From positions 5,428,001 to 5,492,000 of the forward strand of contig NC_016458.1 of the NCBI RefSeq assembly GCF_000226115.1: a DNA stretch of 64,000 nucleotides, read 5' to 3'. Within the stretch, counting starts at the first letter, position 1; each line of letters starts with the position of its first letter. The position numbers and the translations under genes are program-made. Below the pieces are notes generated by a model that ran no database searches, was not told the DNA's origin, and saw nothing but the letters and a program-made list of their open reading frames with translations. This document shows, piece by piece, positions 22,351-33,189 of the stretch. The DNA comes from Thermothielavioides terrestris NRRL 8126. Lineage: Eukaryota; Ascomycota; Sordariomycetes; Sordariales; Chaetomiaceae.

Positions 22351-23575
22351 TCAGAATGGCTGCGTCGACCCCTGACTCGCACCGCCTTCGCCTTCTCGCC
22401 TCTGCCGCTTCCTCAACACCTCCTTCGCCCGGCTTTCCTCAACCCAGCACTCAAAGAACAAGGGCCCCGCCTCGACTGCGCGGATCGGCCGCGTCCGTAC
22501 CCCGCCGATATCTTCCCCCGCAACCGGCCTCCCCCTCCGACTCGCAGGCTGCAAGTTCGGCTCCGACGGGATCCAAGCCTGCGGATGCTGTCACCTCGTT
22601 AGCCTCACGGTATCTCTCCCAGACTCCCAGATCAACAGATCAAGCTGCTGCCTGGCTTAGGAAACACTCCGAAAACACTCTGGGTCGAGAAAAGAGATGT
22701 GTATATTGAAAACATACCCCAATCGGCGCCCTCCCCTCCTCATCCAACTCCACGGCCACACTAAACGTACACCGGTGCTCCTCCCCGCCATCTTCCTCCT
22801 CCCTTGCCCCCTCCCCGTCCCGCCGCAAGCGAGGAGGCAAAGGCGGACCCATCGCCTCGGCCGTGGCCGCCATCCGCCGCAGCGCGCCGCGCAGCTGCTC
22901 GTCCAGGTCGGGCCAGCGCAGGGCCTGGGCCTGGGCCTGGGCCGAGGCATCGGCAGGCGGCGGCGCGAGATGCCGCTCGCGCGTGTCTTCGGAGCGGGCG
23001 TCGCGCGCGAGCACCCGCGAGAAGTCCTGCATTGCTTTGGAGGTGGCGGCTGCGGATGGGGGGTTGGCCGTGGTGGTGGTGGTGGGGGTGGGCCAGGCGG
23101 GGAAGCGCGAGGTGTCGATCAGCCAGCGCTCGAGGACGGTGCCGGGTTTGATGAAGGGTTCGTCTTCTTCTTGTGCTTGGTCTTCTTCTCCCCGGGAGGG
23201 GAGGCTGGAGGCGCTGAATGGGGTCGGAGATTGGGACGGGGTGGAAGACTTGTGTGGTTTGGGGTAGGGAAGGTGGGTGTCTGGCGGGGTGTGGATCACG
23301 ATGGCGATGCGCGAGACGTGGCCGGTCGAGAGCTGGGCTGCGACAGCGTCGACGGCGTCGCGGATCCAGGCGCAGACTTTGGGGTGGCGGTTCTGGTGCA
23401 CCGGGAGGTTGTAGGCTTTCGTGGAGAGGAAGGTGGAGCGCGGGTAGATGTCGCGGTAGTAGAGGATGTTGTGGATGGCGACGGTGAGGAACGAGTTGAA
23501 CGAGGTGAGCAGGATGTGCCCGTGGTCGAGCGGCAGCGACGCGTCCGCGGCGGGGCTCGGGTCTGCCGGTGGCAT
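22351..23575 (-). CDS. rev7: Rev7/MAD2L2-type HORMA-domain protein
   Basis: Rev7 is the accessory subunit of DNA polymerase zeta in translesion synthesis. The HORMA fold closes around Rev3 and other partners. Exons are 23575-22718 and 22587-22351, giving 364 aa. Seen: the N-terminal HORMA segment (ILLTSFNSFLTVAIHNILYY, RDIYPRSTFLSTKAYNLPV, HPKVCAWIRDAVDAV), the conserved LERWLIDTSRFPAWP, and the C-terminal safety-belt region (RTRPIRAVEAGPLFFECWVEE) restored by the 130-nt intron. Human REV7 is 211 aa. The extra length here is two low-complexity inserts (about residues 95-135 and 165-245) rich in Pro, Thr, Ala and Glu. The large divergence of the inserts makes the middle hard to align, but both conserved ends are clear. 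It shares a 641-bp divergent promoter with kap114. Confidence 0.85.
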
Positions 23576-24216
23576 GATGATTGAATTATTGGGTTGATAC
23601 TTCCATGGGGCAAGATGAATTCATTTAGCGTTCCGTCGCTCTTTTTGCCTTGCAATCCATCCCCCAGTACCAAAGAGACGAGAACGTTTGCTTGGCAGGG
23701 GTGGCGCCGTTGAATCGCGGGGTAGCTGGGAAGGCGCGACGAGTTAGCGTGACTAATCCCCTGCCGCAACGCCAAAGCAGGTGACTTGCTACACCGCACT
23801 TCAACCTGGAAGACCCTTGGGCCCTTGGGGCAGCCTGTGACCGGACATGAAAATCGGTCCACACTCAACCTGGAATGATCATCCTTACTGGCGCAACCCC
23901 CATTTTCTGTTGCCAGTCCCAGGGCACGGTGCTCCTCGCTTTCACGCATCGCGTCTGCAAACAGACTGGTGCTCCACTCTGTTTACTCGGCGTGTCTCGT
24001 CCATTCAACACCAAATAAATCCACCCCGCATCCCCGCCGTGTCGACTTACGGCGCACCCCCGAGGATTAGCCCAGAGTTTCGCTGCGCGAATCAGCCTAG
24101 TCCTCCAGTTGCCAGTTTCACGCTCGTCTGAATTGGAAGCCGACCTCCTCTTTTTTTCTCGCAAAAATAACGATATCCCTTCTCCATAATTCACCGCTGG
24201 ACTCAGACTGGCCAAG
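23576..24216. promoter_or_regulatory. Divergent promoter region rev7/kap114
   Basis: The two start codons are 641 bp apart and point away from each other, so this interval must hold both core promoters. No TATA box was evident next to either start. A pyrimidine-rich stretch precedes the kap114 ATG. Confidence 0.55.
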
Positions 24217-27200
24217 ATGGACGAGCACCTCGCGCAGTTGCTCGCCAACACGCAAGACAAAAACGAGGGCCCGCGCAAGCAGGCCGAGCTTGATCTTCTT
24301 CATGCCCAGACAAACCCCGAGTTTCCGCTATCGCTTGCGCGTATCGGCGTCCACACGGGCGCCCCCCTCGAGATCCGCCAGGCGGCCTTGACCTATCTGC
24401 GAAAGTTCATCGAGGAGAACTGGGCCCCGGATGAGGAAGGCGGCGCCTCTCAGATCCCGATCCCCGATGCAACCAGAGACCATCTGCGCAATGTGATTCT
24501 GGAGCTAGCCTTGAGCCCTGAGGACGAGCGTAAGGTGAAGGTCGCCGCCAGGTGAGCATTGCAATCGGGAACTTGTCCTTTGCGAAGCTGGCATAGGCTC
24601 GGCTAACGCTGCTGCCGCCCAGCTACGCCGTCTCCAAGATTGCCAACGCCGACTTCCCCGACCGCTGGCCCGCCCTGCTTCCTTCTGTTCTGGGCGTCAT
24701 GCCCGCCGGAACCGATGCCCAGCTCCACGGCGCCCTGCGCATCCTGCAGGACCTCGTCGAGGAGAGCTTGTCCGACGAGCAATTCTTTAGCGCGGCCCGG
24801 GACATTATCAAGGCCTGCTACGATGTTGCTCTGAACGAGGGTCGCAAGCAGACGCACCGCAGCATGGCTGTGCTTGTCTTCCGGAGCTGCTTCGACCTCC
24901 TGGACATTGTCAAAGACGACCGAAGGAAGGAAGTGAAGACGTTCGCCGAGGAAGTCCTCAGCGGTTGGCTGCCGTTCTTGGAGCAGGTCATCAAGGCGCC
25001 CCTGCCGCCTCTCGACCAGTCGGGCTCGCAGCCAGAAAGCTGGAACGGCCCGGTTGCGCTGAAGGACCAGGCCGTCGAAACCCTGATCAAGATCCGGGCC
25101 GTCTTCCCCTCCCTGCTTGTGGGCCAGAGCCCCGCTCTGTTTACCGCCACATGGGAGGAGCTGTCAAGGCTGGCGCCGTCGTTCCAAGCCCTGTTCATCG
25201 ACTCGGATGCTCAGAGCCGGCTGGAGGATATCGACGGCCTCCCTTACACGCTGGATTTCCTGGTCGTGGACGAGCTCGACTTCCTCAACCAGTGCATGCG
25301 CGCTCCGCCCGTGCAAAAGCAGCTCGACGCCGAAATCAAGGCGCGTGGCGCTGTCCACGACACTCCCTGGGCGCTAGACCTCATGGCCCTCTTGGTCTCC
25401 TTCTCCCAGATCACGCAGGAAGAGGAAGGGCTGTGGGACATTGATGTGTGCCTCTATCTAGCCGAGGAGACTTCGGTGTCGGCCAACTACACTCCGAGAA
25501 CCGCGTGCGGCGACCTCGTGATAAAGCTCGCGGAATGGCTGGGCGACCCCGCTTTGGAGGCTCTCTATGCTTACACCAAGACGCTTTTCACCGGAGAGGG
25601 CGCCCGTTGGCAGAAGCAGGAAGCCGCTCTTTTCCTGTTCACCGCCATCCTGAACGACTTCCAAGACATGCAGAAGTCAGTCCCAGCCGGGATTGCAAAC
25701 GCCTTCCTTGAACTCGTCAACTACGCCGTCAGCAGGCAGGACGAACCGATGCTCCGTGCCCGTGGATTCCTTGCTGCTGGCGCTTTGGCCCAGAGTTACC
25801 AGCCGGCTGTGGGCCTGCTTGACCGTGTCACCGACGCTATTACCCGGGACGAGTCTGAACTCGTTCAGGTTGCCGCTATCAAGGCAGTTGAGAGCTTCAT
25901 TCGGGGTGGTGTGCCGGCAGACCGGCAGGTCCCTATTGTGCTGGCCATTCAACATTTCTTGGAGTCCAAGGATCTCAGCGAGCTGGAAGGCGCCGACGAC
26001 CTCCTGGTCACGCTCTTGGAAACCCTCCGCAGCGCGATCAGCATGGATACCAGGATTGCTATCCAGCCTGACAGCAAGGCCGTCGATCTGCTGTTCCTAA
26101 TTGCGAAGCACGGAGCTGCCAGTTTCCACGCAAACATGGTCGTCTGCGAGACGTTCGAGGACATCGCCCGGACTTTCAAGGATAATCAAGGGCCGCTCAA
26201 GGATATGGAGCACCCTCGCCTGTATGCGGCCCTCTGCGCCAAGGTCTTGCCATCCATCACGGGCACGTTCGACGTCGCAAACCTCACTCAGGACGATCCC
26301 CTGGTTACGGTACGTACTCCCCTGTCTCTGGGCAGGTCACGATGCTAACCTGGTTGTAGCTGGCTGCCGATCTCTTGGCACTCCTCGTGCAATATGGCTC
26401 CGAGCCGCTGCCGGATGATTTCGTTGCTGCCACTCTTCCAAAGCTCCACAATGTTCTGATGACTTCTACCGAGGGCGACATCCTACGGCCCGGCTCAGTG
26501 GCGGTGAAATACATCCTCATGCATGACCACAAGCAGGTTTTCAGCTGGCACGACAACAATGGTCGATCTGGTCTGGAGGTCTGCCTACGGATCATCGACC
26601 GCCTTCTCGGTCCTAATATCGAAGATAATGCCGCGTCCGAGGTTGGCGGCCTGGCTGCGGAGCTGGTTGAAAAGGCCGGGCACGAGAGGCTCGGCCCTTT
26701 CTTACCTCAACTCCTCCAGGCAGTTGCCACGCGTCTCGACAGCGCCCAAGCCGCGCCCTTCATTCAGTCCCTGATCCTGGTGTTTGCCCGGCTTTCCCTC
26801 GTGGGTGCCCAGGATGTGGTCAACTTCCTCAGCGACATCCAGATCAATGGTCAGGTTGGGCTGCAGGTTGTGCTCGGCAAGTGGCTTGAGAACTCGATCA
26901 ACTTTGCCGGCTACGATGAAATCCGGCAGAAGTAAGTTTCCATTCGGGTCGCGGAGCGCATCATCCGGAACTAACCGATCCTTCCAGCGTTATTGCACTG
27001 TCCAAGCTCTACTCGCTCAACGACCCACGTGTGGCTCAGACCATGGTGAAGGGAGACCTGATCATCACAAATACCGACAGGATTATGACGAGGTCAAGGG
27101 CGAAGCTCAGTAAGTCGGGCACTCACCTGCGAATCCCGTCCTAATGCAATAATTGACACATTCCCGCCAGACCCGGACCAATACACCATCATCCCGGCGC

Positions 27201-27559
27201 CGCTCAAGATTCTCAAGGTCCTGATCGAGGACTTGGTATCGGCATCCGGCATGCACGCAGCGGCCAACGTGGCAGCAGCCGCCGTGACGGAGCTGGCCAA
27301 CGAGGACGAGGACGAGGACAACGATGGGTGGGAGGACGTGCCCGACGACACGCTCGACCTGGCGCTCGGCAGCACCAAGGCCGACCTGATGAGCTGGGGC
27401 GAGGGCGGCAGCTCGCGGCAGCGCGACGACGAGACCCAGGCGTACCTGGTCGACTTCTTCATCCGCGCTGACGCCGAAAACATCGCCGAGTTCCACAACT
27501 GGTCCAACATGCTCACGGACGACGAGAAGCGCAAGGTGAAGCAGGCGGTGGCGCAGTAG
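24217..27559 (+). CDS. kap114: Importin-beta family karyopherin, Kap114/importin-9 type
   Basis: This nuclear import receptor is built of HEAT repeats. Exons 24217-24551, 24623-26309, 26360-26931, 26988-27109 and 27171-27559 give 1034 aa, the normal length for Kap114/importin-9. Seen: an importin-beta N-terminal Ran-binding domain at the start (PRKQAELDLLHAQTNPEFPLS, EIRQAALTYLRKFIEENW, YAVSKIANADFPDRWPALLP), continuous amphipathic helical repeats, and near the C-terminus an acidic loop NEDEDEDNDGWEDVPDDTLD (about 948-967). An acidic stretch is typical for this karyopherin, whose yeast form carries TBP and histones H2A-H2B; the cargo here is inferred. All five exons join in frame. Other importin-beta members share the N-domain, so the exact orthology rests on the acidic C-terminal region. 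Confidence 0.82.
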
Positions 27560-28360
27560 AAGGGTGCTGATTAGAGTGCCCGCAGTGCGGAGCGTGGGAA
27601 GAGTGCGGATCTCAACGGTTTCTGGCGGCTTGAGCAGTCACAGCACTCGCAGGAGGCTGTGGAAGCCGCCTTAATGGGATGCTTGGCGGGGGCAGTTCTC
27701 CGAGTGGAGGTAGTTGAGCAGGAGTAGACACAGGCCCAAGCAGTTCATGTTGACAGCCGACCCCGGATGAAGGGGGGGAGGGAGAATGAAGACGCTGAGG
27801 GGATTGGTATGGTTGCGTAAAGTGGCACAGTCCACCTGCCTAATGAAAGGATGGCAGAGGACAAGACAGAGCTGGGATAGAAACCAAGGCTGACGAAGGC
27901 TGACGCAGGAAGTAACCAAGATGGGAATTGCTAACAAACAAGAGCAACAAATATCACGCCTGGATTTGTAGATTCTGGATCTGGCTGGAAAGGCAGGTCG
28001 ACTAGGCCACGGGTCGCGGCACTGGGGTGAGCTTCAATTGACCACCCTGACTCCCTAAATTACACACCGAGAGCGGAAATCAGAAAGAGAGTAGGCGGTG
28101 TTGTGCGCGGGGCCATCATTCTCGCATTGGTGCTTGATCATCATCATGTGGAGAGCAACCGTATTGTACAACAACCGTCCGCAATATCAAGACCTCTCCT
28201 CCTATCCACAATCTCCCTCCTCACCCCAACTCACCTAACCTCTCCCACTGCACCGCGATTGCGCAATTCACCGTGTGCTCAAGCAACTTCCATCACACGC
28301 CAACCTGCACTTGGCCAAAAACCCAACCACTCCCAACCCCAACCGAATCATACTGGACAA
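27560..28360. other. Convergent intergenic region kap114/PI31
   Basis: This 800-bp stretch holds two 3' ends. It is strongly C/T-biased on the + strand around 28190-28360. No coding frame is supported; the + frame at 28103-29080 is an antisense shadow of the PI31-like gene. Confidence 0.6.
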
Positions 28361-29713
28361 CTAGATGATATCCCCCGCCCCGAAACCAAACCCGCCAAAG
28401 CCTCCCCCTCCCCGTCCACCAGGCCGGCCGCCGCCAAACCTCGGCTGTCCGCCCGGCCCAAGCGGATCCCACCTCGCCCCGGGCGGCACCTGCCCGCCAA
28501 ACGTGTCATCGTCCCCCCCACCACCACCCCTTGGCCCCTGGAACAGCGGATCGTCAAAGGTAGGATGCATCCCACCACCACTACCACTACCACCGCCACC
28601 ACTCAACGGCCCACCCCCGGCGCCAGGCCGCCTCAACCCGCCCGGCCCGATCCCGCCCATCATGCCCCCCGGCCCCGTGAACGAGCCGCGGATGGGATCG
28701 TGCGGCCCCAGGCCGGCGGGGTAGAGGTCGTCGTGGCCGAGGCCGGCGAAGCCGCCGCCGCCGCCGGGGACGGGAAGGGGCCCGCGCGGCGGGCGGTTGA
28801 TCTCGTACTCGTCCTCGAAGTCCGGGGGCGGGAAGTCGGCGGCGGGGATGGGCCGGCGCGGGGGCGCGGCGAGCGGGTCGGGCGCCGGGTAGGGGTTGGG
28901 CGCGGCCGGCGGGGGCAGGTGCGAGGGGAAGGGCGGGTGGTCAGGGGAGCGCGGGTGTGGGGGAGGAGTGTGGCGTCGGCGCGGGGGCTCGGTGGGTGGT
29001 TCTTCGGTGTAGCCTTCTTTGTGGAGGGAGGGGAGGAGGCGCTGGATGAGGGAGATTTTGAGGAGGGAGGCGAGGTCTAGAAGGGCGCGGGGGATATGGT
29101 TAGCTCGGGGGTGTGGTTTGTAGTTGCGGCTGAGATGTGAGAGAGGCGTACCTTTAATTCGCTCCTCCGAGATGAAGAGGGTTTTGAGCTTTTGCGGGAG
29201 ATTGCTTCGGTCTTCGGTTCCTTCTGGTGTCAGGGTGATGCGCAAAGGCAGCGCGGCGGAGGAGATGTAGTCCCGGGCGGTGATGTCGAAGCGCGCGATG
29301 CGCTCATCGCCGGTGGCCAGGCCGCGGACCTCGATCTTGGCGCCCATGCGGTCGGCGTGCACAACGAACTGCATGGACGACTGGGTATGGGCATACACGA
29401 AGCTGTGCGAGCTGAGCGATTTGTTCCATTGTGCAGGAAGTCGGGGAGCGATGCGGGCGCATTCCGCCTCTGGGCGATGGTCAGCGAGAGTCAGGGGTAC
29501 AGCGGCGGCCGGGCGCAGCAACGAACCGATCTTCTGGTCCTCATCGAAGCCGAGCAGGCGGAACCCGAGGTTGATCATGCAGGCGTGAACAAAGAGCGCG
29601 ATGCAGTCGAGCGAGCTGCTCAAGTCGGATGTGCCGTCGCCTGGCTCGTGGGTCGGCAGGGCGCTGGCCATGCCCTCGAGCACGGCCGCTGGCGCAAGCG
29701 GATCCGACGTCAT
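28361..29713 (-). CDS. fub1: PI31/Fub1-type proteasome regulator
   Basis: PI31 proteins bind the 20S proteasome through a Pro/Gly-rich tail that can insert into the chamber. Exons 29713-29152 and 29076-28361 give 425 aa. The N-terminal half is the FP domain: an alpha/beta fold with SSSLDCIALFVHACMINLGF, LPAQWNKSLSSHSFVYAHTQS and, across the intron, RIKDLASLLKISLIQRLLP and LHKEGYTEEP. The C-terminal half is Pro-rich and then Gly/Arg-rich, with the conserved NPYPAPDPLAAPPRR and HDDLYPAGLGPHDPIRG segments and a terminal RPGGRGGGGFGGFGFGAGDI. This tail is characteristic of PSMF1/Fub1. The 75-nt intron has no stop and is divisible by three, so its retention would add 25 residues. Confidence 0.85.
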   Translation of the reverse strand: MTSDPLAPAAVLEGMASALPTHEPGDGTSDLSSSLDCIALFVHACMINLGFRLLGFDEDQKIGSLLRPAAAVPLTLADHRPEAECARIAPRLPAQWNKSLSSHSFVYAHTQSSMQFVVHADRMGAKIEVRGLATGDERIARFDITARDYISSAALPLRITLTPEGTEDRSNLPQKLKTLFISEERIKGTPLSHLSRNYKPHPRANHIPRALLDLASLLKISLIQRLLPSLHKEGYTEEPPTEPPRRRHTPPPHPRSPDHPPFPSHLPPPAAPNPYPAPDPLAAPPRRPIPAADFPPPDFEDEYEINRPPRGPLPVPGGGGGFAGLGHDDLYPAGLGPHDPIRGSFTGPGGMMGGIGPGGLRRPGAGGGPLSGGGGSGSGGGMHPTFDDPLFQGPRGGGGGDDDTFGGQVPPGARWDPLGPGGQPRFGGGRPGGRGGGGFGGFGFGAGDII

Positions 29714-30171
29714 CGTAATCCGTATCTGTCAGGAGTGCCGGGTTCTAATGGGACGTGTCTGTTGATGAGAATTGTCTGGTGAACGAGCTAATATCTCGTG
29801 GGGAGTCTTTGGTGGCAAATCGAAGCGTCGGCGATGGCTGCTTTACGGAGAGCTTCCCCTGAAATGTTGATGAGGGCCAGGCTGCAGGGAGCAGACGTCA
29901 CCTTGAAGCTCAGCATCAGCGCGGGGTCACAGCCCCAGGTGGGGTTAGGGGTCAGGCCGGGCAGGCAGCTGGCAGTGACTTCAGCCCTAAAAGTGGGGCC
30001 TGCAAGGATCATCTCCTGGCTGCTGGGGCCTTGCCGGCCCTTATCGAGAGGCGCAAAGACATGCACAACACTTCCCTCCTTCAAGCGTGTGCCACTCCGG
30101 CTCGTTCCTCGAATATAGAAGTAATATCATGAATTCAGAGCTCGATAAATTATCTCATTATCTCAGAGCTG
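29714..30171. other. Intergenic region between PI31-like and SRR1-like genes
   Basis: 458 bp between two tandem minus-strand genes. It must hold the 3' end of the SRR1-like gene and the promoter of the PI31-like gene. No coding signal or motif is seen. Confidence 0.55.
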
Positions 30172-31320
30172 CTACTGTCCTCCCTGGCCTCCCTTCTTCT
30201 TCAACTTGTCCAGATACCAGCTTCTATGCGGGTATGGATAATCATGTGGAAAGTTGACGGGATACGGCGGCACGATGCCCTCCTTTTCGGTCTGCTCGAC
30301 AATATCCTTGCGGATGTACATGTGCGATGGACCTACTGTGTGTGGCGCCCTCCTACGATCGAGTTTGAATTCCTCGTAGCCGCGGAGGATGGAGCCGACG
30401 CGATCTGCGTCCACTTTGCTGCTGCAGTTAGCTGGTGGTGCGTGTTCCTTGCTTCTTCCCCTCTTTTCTCTCTTTACATACCTCCCCGGATCCAGAGCAA
30501 GATCCCCGCAGATCATTGCGCCCGGTATGCTAGTTTGGCGAAGAATGTTCTGCGGTACAGAAGCCGCACAAACCGCGTACACCAGCGTGTGTTCGTCCAC
30601 AGTTAGCTCACCGTCCTGCTCCGCGGCATCGACCACCTGGATAGGCGGCAGATGGGCCATCCTGAAGATTTCAGACAGGCGTTTCAGAGCATCTTTATCC
30701 TCTTCGCTGTATTCGGGGTCGTGAAAATAGACCGGGATATCGATCAGGTCCTGGTCCCCGCCATATCCTGCTGTGGGCGGCAGTTTGTCGAGCTCCCTAA
30801 CGGTCTTCTCCGGAACTTTAGTGGACGATCCTGACCACGACAGCTCCTGAATCAAGGTAAGCTTCTTGAAGTAGCTCTTTATGAGATGATTCTCGACCCC
30901 GCGTTTCGACGAGCAGAACTTCATCGACGAAGCCATCTCGATGGCGGCAACGTGCCGCAGCATTGCCTGCAGGGCATCGTGTCGGTCCAATGCCCTAGTG
31001 TTGAACTCCTCCGCCAGTTGCTTCTTCCTTATCACGTCCCGGTACGTGTGTGGCCGATCGGGGAAAGGGCCCCCCTCCTTCTCCACGTTCCTGAACGATC
31101 CGAGGCCAAAGCATACGATCTTCTTAATGCCCCAATCCCACCGGGGTAAGAAGTAGTGTTGATACCGCCAGAACTGTTGACACACGCAGATCCGCTGGCA
31201 TATCATGGGCTGTTCGACTTCGCTGCGGCCCAGTACTTTGAGAAACTCTTCGCAAATGACGGTTGCTGGCGCTGGAGGCCTCGCCGCCGCTGTGTCGTCT
31301 GGCAGGCTTGCGTCTTCCAT
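30172..31320 (-). CDS. SRR1-like domain protein
   Basis: Exons 31320-30482 and 30418-30172 encode 361 aa. The SRR1-like core shows the opening strand and loop IKKIVCFGLGSF, the helix DALQAMLRHVAAIEMASS, the strand IPVYFHDPEYSEEDKDAL, and TLVYAVCAASVPQNILRQ with PGAMICGDLA. The SRR1 domain was named after a plant protein in circadian and phytochrome signalling, and yeast relatives affect haem metabolism. No biochemical role can be assigned here. The C-terminal part (VGPSHMYIRKDIVEQ, YPHRSWYLDKLKKKGG) is outside the core. The 63-nt intron has standard signals (GTATGT, GCTAAC, GCAG) but is stop-free and divisible by three, so an unspliced form would stay in frame. A 30-T run lies about 100 bp upstream of the start. 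Confidence 0.72.
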   Translation of the reverse strand: MEDASLPDDTAAARPPAPATVICEEFLKVLGRSEVEQPMICQRICVCQQFWRYQHYFLPRWDWGIKKIVCFGLGSFRNVEKEGGPFPDRPHTYRDVIRKKQLAEEFNTRALDRHDALQAMLRHVAAIEMASSMKFCSSKRGVENHLIKSYFKKLTLIQELSWSGSSTKVPEKTVRELDKLPPTAGYGGDQDLIDIPVYFHDPEYSEEDKDALKRLSEIFRMAHLPPIQVVDAAEQDGELTVDEHTLVYAVCAASVPQNILRQTSIPGAMICGDLALDPGRYVKREKRGRSKEHAPPANCSSKVDADRVGSILRGYEEFKLDRRRAPHTVGPSHMYIRKDIVEQTEKEGIVPPYPVNFPHDYPYPHRSWYLDKLKKKGGQGGQ

Positions 31321-31419
31321 GGCGAACGGCGCCGCGATGAAGCCTTCCTCAGCTTTTTTTTTCCTCTACCCTTATCCTTCTCCTCCTTATTCCTCTCCTC
31401 TGCTGCTTTCTGTTTGCCA

Positions 31420-31452
<33 letters not shown>

Positions 31453-32373
31453 GCTAGCTCGTTTCTCCAGCGCGGCGATGCACCGCAATGAAGTCAATAA
31501 GAGGCCAGGGGGCTGAGGGCCAGAAGGTTTACGCGCGCGAGAAACACCAAGCTTTGGAAGCAACAGCAAGCCTGAGGTGATGAGCATATTTATATGTTAT
31601 TGTCAACAGTTGTCATTTGCGTTGGCAAGTTTGCGATTGCACAACATGTGTTGGCACCCGAACCATCTCCAGGATGTTGCTGGCAAGAACGACTTTAACG
31701 CCGGCCATTCTCCTTACACTGGCGGGCAGCGTATACAGCAGGAGCTATCTGGCTTTTCAGGACGCCAACACGACATCGGCCTCAGAGAAGTGTTCTGTGC
31801 AAGGGCGTAGGGAGCCGTGGCGACGTGGCCGTCTTGTGTTGCTGACGGGACACTTGTAGTCAACCCTCATTTCTGTCACGGTGCCGGACGCCGGCCACAT
31901 CGTCGGCTTGCCTGGCCACCGATGCAGGCCATGTTCCGGAATGGGTGGTGGCGCCAATGGCAGCCCGGCCCACGGCGATGATGGCTGCCACTGGATATCA
32001 GGGAGCGTTGAGACTATCTCTCCGCTCATGGTTGTCTCGAGTTCCCAAGCCGGAGGCGCATAATTTCGGCTGGCTAGGTGACGAACGTTGAAATGGCTTG
32101 GGCAATTTACAGGAGGCCAAGATGTTCAGCGGGAAACCACTCAATGGCGCTCCTGGCCCCACTCAAACCACTACACAACAGGCCTTACGCTGCCTCGAGG
32201 AGATGTCAAAGCTTCCCCGCCGCTTCCCCAGGGCCCCTATAATCCTCCAATCCCAACAACAAACAGCTGGCCGCTTTCAAACTTGTCCAACCTGCGAGCA
32301 ACACTGTTGTAATTGAATGACTCAGCTTCTTTAACCAGCGCGATAGGAATCCCGACAGAGACACCAAAGAGTC
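31321..32373. other. Divergent intergenic region SRR1-like/dcc1
   Basis: This 1.05-kb stretch holds both promoters. The part next to the SRR1-like gene is strongly pyrimidine-rich on the + strand and includes T30 (31422-31451). No coding frame is supported. Confidence 0.55.
31422..31451 (+). repeat. T30 homopolymer in the SRR1-like gene leader region
   Basis: An uninterrupted run of 30 T on the + strand lies 102 bp upstream of the minus-strand start codon. In the transcript sense it is A30 within or just before the 5' leader. Poly(dA:dT) tracts exclude nucleosomes, so it may be a promoter element. Confidence 0.8.
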
Positions 32374-33189
32374 ATGTCAAGTCAGAGCAACGACGGAATC
32401 CCGCTGTCGCACGGCCCAGACACAGCCGGCTATAAGCTGCTGGAGCTGCCGCCCGAGCTGCTGGAACTGCTCGAAAGCCCTGACGCTCCAACGTGAGTCT
32501 CCCGCTGGCGTGCTCCAGATCACGGACCACGCCGCAGCAACCAATCATGACACAACCGTTCACTACCTTGTTTCTCACCATCCTTTGTTCCACGGCATCG
32601 CGCTCATTCATGATAGCGCTCTTTCAACCCCCTCCCCCTACCTGATCTCACCAGCTCCTCACCTCCCCTCTCCACTCCCCAAACATACCCTTCCTACAAC
32701 CCCAACCCCTTACCACCCACCCTTTCCGCTCCCACCACGCACAGCAAAGGTGAAATAAACCCACCTAACTAACCAACCCACCCTTCTCTTTCCACACCCC
32801 ACAGCCTCACCCTCCACTCCTCCCCGACAACCGCCCTGCTCAAGGTCCCCACGACCAACAAGACCTACTCCCTCCGGCAAAAGAACACGTCCAACGCGCT
32901 CATCCTGCTGTCGCCGACACAAACACCACCGCCACAACCATCCACTCACCCCGACCCCGCCCACCATGACGGCCATGATGATGGCAACGACGGGACCAGT
33001 CCGAGCGGGATGGAGACATATCCCGCCGCGGCCGGCCTGACGGCGATCGCGACGGTGCACGAGACGATCGAGCTCGTGCCCGTGGCGGAAACTGACGTTG
33101 CGGGCGGTGGTGGTGCCGGTGCTGGTGGTGAGGCCGGGTTGCCGAAGGCGAGGGGGAAGTGGCATGAGAAGTTTGGGCGGGGACGGTAG
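32374..33189 (+). CDS. dcc1: Sister chromatid cohesion protein Dcc1, short fungal form
   Basis: Dcc1 is part of the alternative clamp loader Ctf18-Dcc1-Ctf8 acting on PCNA during replication. Exons 32374-32492 and 32805-33189 give 167 aa. Seen: YKLLELPPELLELLESP, then across a 312-nt intron TLTLHSSPTTALLKVPTTNK, TYSLRQKNTSNALILLSP, a low-complexity linker, GLTAIATVHETIELVPV and the C-terminal RGKWHEKFGRGR. These are the order and motifs of Dcc1 of filamentous fungi. The protein is less than half the length of yeast Dcc1 (380 aa), so the winged-helix part that contacts polymerase epsilon is missing or unrecognisable. Identification rests on the N-terminal strands and the KWHEKF end, and I hold it as probable. 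Confidence 0.72.

Noticed and set aside
22697..23584. 295-codon + strand frame rich in Gly/Val/Arg
   Set aside because: Antisense to Rev7; low complexity mirrors the Rev7 inserts.
28103..29080. 325-codon + strand Pro/Arg-rich frame
   Set aside because: Antisense to the Gly/Pro-rich tail of the PI31-like protein.
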